A DNA stretch of 64,000 nt. Origin: Aliiruegeria sabulilitoris. GTDB taxonomy: Bacteria > Pseudomonadota > Alphaproteobacteria > Rhodobacterales > Rhodobacteraceae. The stretch covers positions 186,001-250,000 of the forward strand of contig NZ_LOAS01000009.1 in assembly GCF_001558155.1 (NCBI RefSeq). Direction: 5' to 3'. Within the stretch, counting starts at the first letter, position 1, and each line of letters opens with the position of its first letter. A program made the translations under genes and the position numbers. The notes under the pieces are model-generated. The model had not been told where the DNA came from. It saw only the letters and a program-made list of their open reading frames with translations, and did not search any database. Positions 19,998-29,805 of the stretch are shown piece after piece.

Positions 19998-20399
19998 GTG
20001 GCAGAGACCGGCCCATTCTGGGAGGGCACACCTGGCCTTCTTCACACCGACTATCCAGAAATCACGCATTTTCTGGAGCATCTGGCAGCATGGATCGACA
20101 TCTTGGCGATTTTGATCATGCTGGTCGGGGTTGGGCGTTTCCTGTTGGGGTTCCTGAGGGCCGAGACCAAGCTGGACAAACCGGTCCGGGCCCGGATCGT
20201 GAATTCGGAAAGGATCGAACTGGCGCGGTACATACTGGCAGGGCTGACCGTCTTCATTGTCTCGGACATCATGCACACGGCGCTGAGCCTCGATCTGGGG
20301 GACCTGCTGTTTCTGGGGCTTCTCGTGGCGATCCGTTCGGCGATCAGCCACTTCCTGAGCAAGGAAGTGCTGCAAATCAAGGAGAACCCGGAGCTATGA
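19998..20399 (+). CDS. DUF1622 membrane protein
   Basis: A 133-residue protein with three to four hydrophobic segments. The RIELARYILAGLTVFIVSDI block followed by LLFLGLLVAIRSAISHFLSK matches the DUF1622 family of small inner-membrane proteins of unknown function. GTG 19998 starts three bases after the ivd stop codon, so it is surely in the liu transcript. Its stop overlaps the next start as ATGA. Confidence 0.78.
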   Translation: MAETGPFWEGTPGLLHTDYPEITHFLEHLAAWIDILAILIMLVGVGRFLLGFLRAETKLDKPVRARIVNSERIELARYILAGLTVFIVSDIMHTALSLDLGDLLFLGLLVAIRSAISHFLSKEVLQIKENPEL

Positions 20400-20914
20400 G
20401 ACAGAACGCCTTTATCGTGACGACACTGGCAGCGTTCGTGGCCGGCCCGGCGGTGGCACAGGAGGAGTTGCATTTCACCCCGGTGCCAACCGAATCCTGC
20501 TTGCTTGGAGCAGAGACTTTGCCGGCTATGGAGGCCTGTGTAGGCACCGCCGCGACGGCCTGCATGGAATCGCATGAGTTCGGTTACACGACGGTCGGCA
20601 TGGGCTATTGCCTGGATCAGGAGCTTGCCTTCTGGGATGCGCGGCTGAACGCCGTCTATCGGCAGGTCATGGTGCGGGACAAAGCGGTGGATGCCGAAAT
20701 GGCCGAGATCGGTTCGTCCGCGCCCTCGCTCTCCGAGGCGCTGCGGGAGATGCAGCGGGCCTGGATCCCGTTCCGGGACGCGTCTTGCGATTATGATCGT
20801 GCGCAATGGGGCGGGGGTACCGGTGGCGGGCCGGCCACGCTCAGTTGCCTGATGTATGCAACCGCGCGGCAGGCGCTCATTCTGGAGATTCGGTTGACCC
20901 ATGGGTACCAGTGA
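20396..20914 (+). CDS. Exported LprI-like (DUF1311) protein
   Basis: A 172-residue protein with a signal peptide (cleavage near GPAVA-Q, residue 22). The C-terminal half, with CLDQELAFWDARLNAVYRQ and then LREMQRAWIPFRDASCDYD, matches the DUF1311/LprI N-terminal domain, the fold of a mycobacterial lysozyme-inhibitor lipoprotein. Eight cysteines in the mature protein suggest several disulfides, placing it in the periplasm. Start overlaps the DUF1622 stop (ATGA), showing translational coupling. Its role among leucine-catabolic genes is not understood. Confidence 0.75.
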   Translation: MRQNAFIVTTLAAFVAGPAVAQEELHFTPVPTESCLLGAETLPAMEACVGTAATACMESHEFGYTTVGMGYCLDQELAFWDARLNAVYRQVMVRDKAVDAEMAEIGSSAPSLSEALREMQRAWIPFRDASCDYDRAQWGGGTGGGPATLSCLMYATARQALILEIRLTHGYQ

Positions 20915-21368
20915 TTTTCTATGCGGCGCGCTGCTTTCGGTGATGCTGGTTGGGCCGGCGGCAGCCGCGGACGGGGTAAGCCCCGAGGCTTTGGAGAGCA
21001 TGGATGCATGTCTCGTCGAGAGCGCCACCGGGCGGGACGTCGCCAATACGACGATCATCTGTTTCAACGAGGCGCGCGGGGCCTGTCACGGTGCGGTGCT
21101 GGCCTGCGAGGAGGAGATGACGGCGGCGGTGGCGAAGCGCGCCGATGGGTTGATGGAACGAATGCCGTCGGAGCTTGAGGGGGTGCCGGAATTCGCCAAG
21201 GATCGGTATCTGGAAATCCTGGACGATATCGAGGCGGGCGCGGTGGATCTTTGCGCCGATGTGCCGGAGGCGGGGCAGATTTCCTGCGCCTATCGCGCCG
21301 AGGCGCTGCGTTTTGCCAAGCTGCGCTCGCTGGCTTCCCAGATCGATCCGAGGTTCCTGATCCCGTGA
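20901..21368 (+). CDS. Small exported cysteine-containing protein
   Basis: A 155-residue protein with an N-terminal signal peptide (LLSVMLVGPAAAA). It has five cysteines in the mature region (DACLVES, TIICFNE, GACHGAVLACEEE and others) and a predicted helical body. Overall size and cysteine spacing resemble the upstream DUF1311 protein, so it may be a diverged relative, but I cannot show that from sequence alone. Its ATG lies 14 bases inside the upstream gene's end, indicating coupling. Function unknown. Confidence 0.65.
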   Translation: MGTSDFLCGALLSVMLVGPAAAADGVSPEALESMDACLVESATGRDVANTTIICFNEARGACHGAVLACEEEMTAAVAKRADGLMERMPSELEGVPEFAKDRYLEILDDIEAGAVDLCADVPEAGQISCAYRAEALRFAKLRSLASQIDPRFLIP

Positions 21369-21469
21369 TGGCGATATGGACGACATATGTCACCGTTGCC
21401 GGTTGTGGCGTCGGGCTCTCGCTCGGTGGGAATCCGCTATGCTTCGGGGGCTTGCGCGGGATCGAAGAT

Positions 21470-21522
21470 CCACGCGCGGTGGCCGCTGCGCGCGGCGCAG
21501 CGGCGCGGGCTGCGCCCGCGGG
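21470..21522. repeat. GC-rich stem-loops before the acyl-CoA synthetase
   Basis: Within the 163-bp gap between the third small exported gene and the synthetase, GCCGCTGCGC-gcg-GCGCAGCGGC and then GCGGGC-tgc-GCCCGC form adjacent hairpins. The ribosome-binding site of the next gene is weak, so the hairpins may influence its expression. Confidence 0.5.
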
Positions 21523-21531
21523 ACGGTGGGC

Positions 21532-23112
21532 ATGATCACGACGCCGACATATCTGCCGCTCATGCAGGGGCAGGGATGGGATATCCCCGAGCGGCTCAAC
21601 ATGGCCAGCGAGGTCTGCGACCGTTGGGCCGCGACGGAGCCCGATCGGATGGCGCTGATCGAGCCGTTGCGTGAGGGGGTGCGGGAGACGAGCTATCGCC
21701 GGTTGCGCGACATGGCGAACGCACTTGCGCACAGGCTTTCGGCCATGGGCGTGGGACGGGGCGACCGTGTTGGCGTGTTCCTGAGCCAGTCGCCCTGGAC
21801 GGCGGCCGCCCATATCGCAATCTGGAAACTGGGGGCGATCTCCATTCCGCTTTTCACGCTGTTTGGCCCCGAGGCCATGGCGGTACGGCTGGAGGACGCG
21901 GAGGCCAGCGTGGTCGTGACCGACGGTGTCGGCGCGGAGAAGCTCGTGAATTGGAGCCAGGCGGGAGATCTGCGCCTTAGGCGGGAGCAGATCTTGCCGG
22001 CCGAGCGGGTCCCGGTTGATGGCATCGTCTTCCCGACGGTTGATACGGCGGCCGAGGATCCGGCGGTCCTGATCTACACCTCGGGCACGACGGGCAATCC
22101 GAAAGGGGCGCTGCACGCCCACAGGGTGTTGCGCGGACATCTGCCCGGTGTCGAAATTTCTCATAATCTCATGCCCTTGCCTGGCGATGTTCTGTGGACT
22201 CCGGCAGACTGGGCCTGGATCGGCGGGCTGTTTGACGTCTTGATGCCGGGGCTTTGGCACGGGGTTCCGGTGGTTTCGGCGCGGATGGAGAAGTTCACGG
22301 CAGATGAGTGTGTGAGGATTATTCGGCAAACATCTGTAAAAAATGTATTTTTCCCACCTTCGGCGCTGCGGACGCTTCGGGCGGCGGATGTGGAGATCCT
22401 GGGTTTGCGCTCTGTGGCCAGCGGCGGAGAGCCGCTTGGGGCCGAGATTCTGGAGTGGGGGAAGGCGGCTTTTGGCCTGAATATCAACGAGTTCTACGGC
22501 CAAACAGAATGCAACATGGTCGTCAGCGCCTGCGAGGCGCTGTTCGAGCCGCGTCCGGGGGCGATGGGCAAGGCTGTGCCCGGGCACGAGCTCGAGGTAA
22601 TCGGGCCGGACGGCATGCCCTGCGACGGTGAAGGCGATATTTCCGTCAAGCGAGGTTCGGCTTCCATGATGCTGGAATACTGGAGAAATCCGACAGCGAC
22701 CCGGGGCAAGTTTCGCGGTGAGTGGATGCTGACCGGGGATCGCGGCTGGCGCGAGGGCGAGTTCCTGCGCTTCCAGGGGCGTGACGATGACGTGATCACC
22801 TCCTCGGGTTACCGGATCGGACCGGGAGAGGTGGAGGACTGCCTGCTGACCCACCCGGCTGTCGCCAGCGCCGGGGTGGTCGGCACGCCCGATCCGGAGC
22901 GAACGGAGGCGGTCACTGCCTTCGTGCTGCTGCGCGACGGGATTGAACCAACGGACGAAATGCGGGCCGGTTTGCAGCAGCATGTGCGCCAGCGATTGGC
23001 CGCGCATGAGTATCCGCGGATCGTGCATTTCGTGGAGAGCCTGCCGATGACGATCAGCGGCAAGATCATTCGCCGCGAGCTGCGTCAAATGGCATTGATC
23101 AAATGGCATTGA
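21532..23112 (+). CDS. AMP-forming acyl-CoA synthetase
   Basis: A 526-residue ANL-superfamily ligase that activates a carboxylic acid to its CoA thioester through an acyl-adenylate. The P-loop-like LIYTSGTTGNPKGALHAH is near residue 178, the NINEFYGQTECN motif near 315, the hinge GRDDDVITSSGYRIGPGE near 413, and the catalytic lysine sits in MTISGKIIRRELR at the C-terminus. Its position in the liu operon suggests activation of isovalerate, acetoacetate or a related acid. ATG 21532 is preferred because upstream in-frame codons fall in the GC-rich hairpin region. A short AT-rich patch at about 22309-22360 departs from the gene's usual codon use. Confidence 0.9.
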   Translation: MITTPTYLPLMQGQGWDIPERLNMASEVCDRWAATEPDRMALIEPLREGVRETSYRRLRDMANALAHRLSAMGVGRGDRVGVFLSQSPWTAAAHIAIWKLGAISIPLFTLFGPEAMAVRLEDAEASVVVTDGVGAEKLVNWSQAGDLRLRREQILPAERVPVDGIVFPTVDTAAEDPAVLIYTSGTTGNPKGALHAHRVLRGHLPGVEISHNLMPLPGDVLWTPADWAWIGGLFDVLMPGLWHGVPVVSARMEKFTADECVRIIRQTSVKNVFFPPSALRTLRAADVEILGLRSVASGGEPLGAEILEWGKAAFGLNINEFYGQTECNMVVSACEALFEPRPGAMGKAVPGHELEVIGPDGMPCDGEGDISVKRGSASMMLEYWRNPTATRGKFRGEWMLTGDRGWREGEFLRFQGRDDDVITSSGYRIGPGEVEDCLLTHPAVASAGVVGTPDPERTEAVTAFVLLRDGIEPTDEMRAGLQQHVRQRLAAHEYPRIVHFVESLPMTISGKIIRRELRQMALIKWH

Positions 23113-23125
23113 AGGGAGACGTGAC

Positions 23126-23944
23126 ATGACACCGGTTCCCGACCGGCGGCCACACCTGGCCTCCGACATCCTGCGCGCGGCGCTGGAGCGGCAACGGGCC
23201 TATGAAGAGCGCAAACCCACGCGGATGGGCAAGGGAGCCGAGCGGCTGACAGCTCCGCTGGGCGCGCTGGTGGGCCGCTTCGTGCCGCCCAGCCTCGTGC
23301 GACAGGGCCTCTCCATGGCTGACAAGGCGGCGGGCTATACCATTCCGTCGGAGTTCACCCGCCATTCGGTCGAGGACCTCGAAGCCTGCGAGCGGGCGGC
23401 GCGGCGGGTGCAGGGTTGGGCCGTGGGGGCCAATGCGGCCTCTGGCGGCGCGGCGGGGTTCTTTGGCGCGATCGGCATGACCGCCGACATACCCGCAACC
23501 ATCGCGCTGGCAGCGCGCAACGTCCGGGCGACGGGCGCGGCCTTCGGTTTCGGCAATGACAGCGAGGAAGAGCAGACCTATCGCCTGCTGATCCTGCAGG
23601 TGGCCACCGCGGGCGCCGAAAAAGGGCGCGAGGAGACGCTTGCGCATCTGGCGGACATGGCGGCGTGGCTCGCCAGCCCCGAGGGGCGGATCGTGCTGGA
23701 AAAGGGTGGCGAATGGGTTACGGACAAGGTGATCGAGCGCATCGCGCGGCAATTGGGCTTCAGCCTCGCCGGGCGCGGTGCGGGCCGCGTGGTGCCGATT
23801 GTCGGCGGCGCGGTGGCGGCGACGGTAAATGCCAGTTTCCAAACCGATGTAAGCCGCGCGGCGCGGTTTGCCTACCGGATGCGCTGGCTGATGCATCGGC
23901 GGATGCTGGAAGGGCCGGCGGAGGAAAACGAAGCGGGAGGCTGA
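23126..23944 (+). CDS. EcsC family protein
   Basis: A 272-residue protein matching the EcsC family: a central Ala/Gly-rich hydrophobic region (GANAASGGAAGFFGAIGMTADIPATIALAARNVRA is the core) and a second glycine-rich hydrophobic segment near residue 215 (VVPIVGGAVAATVN). The family is named after a Bacillus gene next to an ABC exporter; its biochemical role is unknown. AAGGGAG precedes the ATG. It lies between the synthetase and the carboxylase genes on the same strand. Confidence 0.82.
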   Translation: MTPVPDRRPHLASDILRAALERQRAYEERKPTRMGKGAERLTAPLGALVGRFVPPSLVRQGLSMADKAAGYTIPSEFTRHSVEDLEACERAARRVQGWAVGANAASGGAAGFFGAIGMTADIPATIALAARNVRATGAAFGFGNDSEEEQTYRLLILQVATAGAEKGREETLAHLADMAAWLASPEGRIVLEKGGEWVTDKVIERIARQLGFSLAGRGAGRVVPIVGGAVAATVNASFQTDVSRAARFAYRMRWLMHRRMLEGPAEENEAGG

Positions 23945-24066
23945 ATCTCGGAACGTTTTCGTATCCGGTGTGAGCGGGCCGGAAAAAGGGGAGGATGCCT
24001 GCGGGGTGCGCGAACAGCCGGCGGGCGAAAGGTAGCGAGACATCGGGGCTCGTCGAGGAGAGACGC

Positions 24067-25671
24067 ATGAAGTTGACAAGTCATGTCGTGACAGGCTCGG
24101 AGGATTTCCGGGCCAACAGGCAGGCGCATCTTGCCGCGCTGGAGGTCGTGCAAGAAGCCGCCGCGCAAGCGGCGGCCGGCGGCGGCGAGCGGGCTCGCGC
24201 CCGGCATCTGGAGCGGGGCAAGATGCTGCCGCGCGAGCGGGTGGCGAACCTGCTCGATCCGGGAACGCCGTTCCTCGAGATCGGGGCGACGGCGGCGCAT
24301 GGGATGTATGGCGGCGCTGCACCGGCGGCCGGGGCCGTGGCCGGGATCGGCCGGGTCATGGGGCGTGACGTCATGATCCTGTGCAACGACGCCACGGTGA
24401 AGGGCGGCACCTATTACCCGATGACGGTGAAGAAGCATCTGCGGGCGCAAGAGATCGCCGCCGAATGCCATCTTCCTTGCGTTTATCTCGTGGATTCGGG
24501 TGGCGCGAACCTGCCGCAGCAGGACGAGGTGTTCCCGGACCGGGATCATTTCGGGCGGATCTTCTACAACCAGGCGCGGATGAGCGCGGCGGGGATCGCG
24601 CAGATCGCCGTGGTGATGGGGTCGTGCACGGCTGGCGGGGCCTATGTTCCGGCGATGTCGGATGTGACCATCATCGTGAAGGAGCAGGGCACGATCTTCC
24701 TTGCCGGCCCGCCTCTGGTGAAGGCGGCGACGGGCGAGGTGGTCTCGGCGGAGGAACTGGGCGGCGGCGATGTGCATACGCGGCTGTCGGGCGTGGCCGA
24801 TTACCTGGCCGAGGATGACGCCCATGCGCTGGCGCTGGCGCGGCGCGCGGTGGGCTCGCTGGGGCCGGTGCCGGATGTGTCGGCCAATTGGGCCAGCCCG
24901 GAGGATCCGGCTTATGACCCGGAGGAAATCTTCGGTGTCGTACCGGCCTCGCTCTCCACGCCCTACGACATCCGGGAGGTGATCGCGCGGATCGTGGACG
25001 GCTCGCGTTTCGACGAGTTCAAGGCGCGGTTCGGCGAGACGCTGGTGACGGGTTTCGCCCATGTCCATGGCTGCCCGGTGGGCATCGTGGCCAATAACGG
25101 GGTACTTTTCTCCGAGGCGGCACAGAAGGGCGCGCATTTTGTCGAGCTGTGTTCGCAGCGGCGTATTCCGCTGGTCTTCCTGCAGAATATCACCGGCTTC
25201 ATGGTGGGAAAGAAATACGAAAACGAGGGGATCGCGCGGCATGGCGCCAAGATGGTGACCGCCGTGGCGACGACCGCCGTGCCCAAGATCACCATGCTGG
25301 TGGGCGGCTCCTTCGGCGCGGGCAATTACGGCATGGCCGGGCGCGCCTACCAGCCGCGATTCCTGTGGACCTGGCCCAACAGCCGGATCTCGGTGATGGG
25401 CGGGGCGCAGGCGGCGGGGGTTCTGGCGCAGGTGAAGCGAGTCGGAATCGAGAAGGCGGGCGGAAGCTGGTCGGCCGAGGAAGAGGCCGCTTTCCGGCGA
25501 CCGACCGAGGAGATGTTCGAGGAGCAGGCCCACCCGCTCTATGCAAGCGCGCGGCTCTGGGATGATGGCATCATCGATCCGCGCAAGAGCCGGGATGTGC
25601 TGGGTTTGAGCCTCAGGGCGGCGCTGAATGCACCGGTCGAGGAGACGCGGTTCGGGGTGTTCCGCATGTGA
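24067..25671 (+). CDS. mccB: Methylcrotonyl-CoA carboxylase, carboxyltransferase subunit
   Basis: A 534-residue subunit that transfers the carboxyl group from biotin to 3-methylcrotonyl-CoA. The two crotonase-like halves are visible, with [19 protein letters not shown] near residue 182 and [25 protein letters not shown], then [17 protein letters not shown], in the second half. The last two motifs are typical of MCC rather than propionyl-CoA carboxylase. GAGGAGAG precedes ATG 24067. A perfect stem-loop separates it from the biotin-carrying subunit gene. Confidence 0.95.
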   Translation: MKLTSHVVTGSEDFRANRQAHLAALEVVQEAAAQAAAGGGERARARHLERGKMLPRERVANLLDPGTPFLEIGATAAHGMYGGAAPAAGAVAGIGRVMGRDVMILCNDATVKGGTYYPMTVKKHLRAQEIAAECHLPCVYLVDSGGANLPQQDEVFPDRDHFGRIFYNQARMSAAGIAQIAVVMGSCTAGGAYVPAMSDVTIIVKEQGTIFLAGPPLVKAATGEVVSAEELGGGDVHTRLSGVADYLAEDDAHALALARRAVGSLGPVPDVSANWASPEDPAYDPEEIFGVVPASLSTPYDIREVIARIVDGSRFDEFKARFGETLVTGFAHVHGCPVGIVANNGVLFSEAAQKGAHFVELCSQRRIPLVFLQNITGFMVGKKYENEGIARHGAKMVTAVATTAVPKITMLVGGSFGAGNYGMAGRAYQPRFLWTWPNSRISVMGGAQAAGVLAQVKRVGIEKAGGSWSAEEEAAFRRPTEEMFEEQAHPLYASARLWDDGIIDPRKSRDVLGLSLRAALNAPVEETRFGVFRM

Positions 25672-25695
25672 ATGGCGTTTCGGGCTGGTGGAGAG

Positions 25696-25748
25696 GCGCG
25701 CCCCAAAGAGCGCTCCCACCCGCCCACCCCGCGTTCTTTGGGGCGCGC
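25696..25748. repeat. Perfect 14-bp inverted repeat between mccB and mccA
   Basis: GCGCGCCCCAAAGA at 25696-25709 is exactly repeated in inverse at 25735-25748, with a 25-base loop. There is no U-run, so it is unlikely to be a simple terminator. It could be an RNA-processing or stability hairpin that sets the relative amounts of the two carboxylase subunits. Confidence 0.75.
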
Positions 25749-25770
25749 GGAACAGGAGGGAGGAAGGCGC

Positions 25771-27725
<1,955 letters not shown>

Positions 27726-27729
<4 letters not shown>

Positions 27730-28586
27730 CGGACCGTGTCGAGATATTCGAGGTCGGCCCGCGCGACGGATTGCAGAACGAGCCCCGGCCCATTCCGACA
27801 ACGGAAAAGGTCGCGTTGGTCGACTGCCTGAGTGCTGCGGGCTTTGCCCGGATCGAAGTGGCCAGCTTCGTGTCGCCGAAATGGGTGCCGCAAATGGCGG
27901 ATTCGGCCGAAGTGCTGGCGCGGATCGCGCGGGCCGACGGCGTGTCCTACACCGCGCTGGTCCCCAACCTGCAAGGGTTGGAACGCGCGATCGAGGCGCG
28001 CGCCGACGAGGTGGCGGTCTTCGTGAGCGCCTCGGAAGGGTTCAGCCGGGCCAATCTCAACTGCTCGGTGGCGGAGAGTTTCGCGCGGATCACAGCGGTC
28101 GTGGCTGGGGCGCAAGCGGCCGGGCTCAAGGTGCGCGGCTACGTGTCCTGCGTCACCGATTGTCCCTTTGACGGCCCGACACCGCCGGGGCAGGTGGCGC
28201 GGGTGGCGGCACGGCTGGCGGATTTGGGTTGTTACGAGGTCTCGCTGGGCGACACGATTGGACAGGCCCGGTCCGAGACGCTGCGGCCGATGCTGGAGGC
28301 GGTAACGGGCGATCTGCCGACGGGGCAACTCGCCGGGCATTACCACGATACCGGCGGCCGGGCGCTCGACAATATCGCCCTGTCGCTGGATTTCGGCATC
28401 CGTGTTTTCGACGCGGCCGTCGGGGGCTTGGGCGGCTGCCCCTACGCGCCCGGGGCCGAGGGCAACGTGGCGACCGAGGCGGTGATCGCGCGGCTTGCCG
28501 AACTGGGGGTCGAGACGGGGCTGGATGCGGAGATTGTCGCGCAGGCCGCCGGGATGGCGCGCGCCATGCGCGGCCGCAGGGAGTGA
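27726..28586 (+). CDS. mvaB: Hydroxymethylglutaryl-CoA lyase
   Basis: A 286-residue TIM-barrel lyase that splits HMG-CoA into acetyl-CoA and acetoacetate, the last step of leucine degradation. It starts with VEIFEVGPRDGLQNE (metal-binding Asp), contains VSLGDTIGQARSE near residue 175, and carries the signature GGLGGCPYAPGAEGN with the catalytic-loop cysteine near residue 238. Translation is coupled to mccA by an ATGA overlap. Confidence 0.96.
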
Positions 28587-28591
28587 GACAG

Positions 28592-29389
28592 GTGGAATAC
28601 GATACGATCCGAGTGGAAACCGACCCGCGCGGCGTGGCCACGCTATCGCTGGCGCGGCCCGAGAAACACAACGCGATGTCGGCGCGGATGCTGGTGGAGA
28701 TGACCGAAGCGATCGTTCTGCTGGGGCGCGACCCGGCGGTTCGCGTGGTCGTATTGACTGGCACAGGGGCGAGCTTTTGTGCGGGCGGCGATCTGGACTG
28801 GATGCGCCAGCAGATGGACGCGGATGGCCCGACGCGCGCACGGGAGGCGATGAAGTTGGCGAACATGCTGCAGGCGCTGAACACCTGCCCGAAACCGGTG
28901 ATCGGGCGGGTGCAGGGCAACGCCTTTGGCGGTGGTGTCGGGCTGATCTCGGTCTGCGACGTGGCGATTTCAGTGGACACGGCGAGGTTCGGCCTCACCG
29001 AAACGCGGCTCGGGCTTATCCCGGCGACCATCGGCCCCTATGTGGCCGCACGCATGGGCGAGGCCAAGGCGCGGCGGGTCTTCATGTCGGCCCGGATATT
29101 CGAGGCGCAGGAGGCAGCGGCACTCGACCTTCTGGCCCGCGCCGTTCCCGAGGCCGATCTGGACGCCGCCGTGGAGGCCGAAGTGAAACCCTATCTCGCC
29201 GCGGCACCGGGCGCTGTGGCCGAGGCCAAGGCGCTGCTGCGGCGGCTGGGTCCGGTGATCGACGAGGCGGCGATTGCCGACACGGTCGAAGCGCTGGTCC
29301 GCCGTTGGGAGAGCGCGGAAGCCGGGGAGGGAATCGCCGCCTTCTTCGAGAAACGCAAGGCGCGGTGGATCGAGGGCACGCGGAACTGA
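28592..29389 (+). CDS. liuC: Methylglutaconyl-CoA hydratase (enoyl-CoA hydratase family)
   Basis: A 265-residue crotonase-fold enzyme. GASFCAGGDLDWMRQQM forms the first oxyanion-hole region and GNAFGGGVGLISVCDVAI the second, followed by GLTETRLGLIPATIGPY. The DLDWMR element is typical of methylglutaconyl-CoA hydratases, and this is the missing step between MCC and HMG-CoA lyase in the same operon, so the call is well supported. The GTG start lies five bases after the mvaB stop. It is the last gene of the liu operon. Confidence 0.88.
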   Translation: MEYDTIRVETDPRGVATLSLARPEKHNAMSARMLVEMTEAIVLLGRDPAVRVVVLTGTGASFCAGGDLDWMRQQMDADGPTRAREAMKLANMLQALNTCPKPVIGRVQGNAFGGGVGLISVCDVAISVDTARFGLTETRLGLIPATIGPYVAARMGEAKARRVFMSARIFEAQEAAALDLLARAVPEADLDAAVEAEVKPYLAAAPGAVAEAKALLRRLGPVIDEAAIADTVEALVRRWESAEAGEGIAAFFEKRKARWIEGTRN

Positions 29390-29805
29390 GCGGGGGCAGT
29401 CGGGTCCCTGCCGTGACGGTTCGGCGTTTGGGCTCACGGGCTGGGTCAGTGCATTGGGCCGGATGTATCTCGGGGGAGATGGATTGTGTTCAATGAGCCG
29501 ATTCTTCCGATCCCCCTTGCCCGGGGGGGCCGATTCAGTGGCGAGACTGCGCGGGAAGCGCGCGGTTGCAGCGGTCTGTTCGAAAACTTGCAACGGCAAG
29601 CGGGCAAGCTGCGGCGCGTCACGCCGTGTATGTTCCCTGAACTTCTGAAGAAGCGCCGTTTCGGGTCCGCCCGGCTCGCCGGGGCCAAGTTCTGGCGCAG
29701 AGTTTGATCCGCCGAATTGTTCAGAAAAACCGCAATGATCAGGTTCGTCATGCTGGACATCGCGCTTTAAAATGCCACTCTTTCGAAAAATAGGGAGATT
29801 TTTGC
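29390..29805. other. 416-bp intergenic region with no supported gene
   Basis: Between the liu operon and the amidohydrolase gene I find no open frame with a credible start and family resemblance. A short C-run/G-run pairing (around 29513-29530) could form a hairpin after the liu operon. TTTAAAAT at 29767-29774, about 30 bp before the amidohydrolase start, resembles a -10 element. Nothing else is evident. Confidence 0.4.

Noticed and set aside
21376-21531. N-terminal extension of the acyl-CoA synthetase
   Set aside because: The extra 52 codons are Arg/Cys-rich and overlap GC hairpins; the family start fits ATG 21532.
29486-29707. 73-codon plus-strand frame in the gap after the liu operon
   Set aside because: No family resemblance, Arg-rich composition and no convincing ribosome-binding site.
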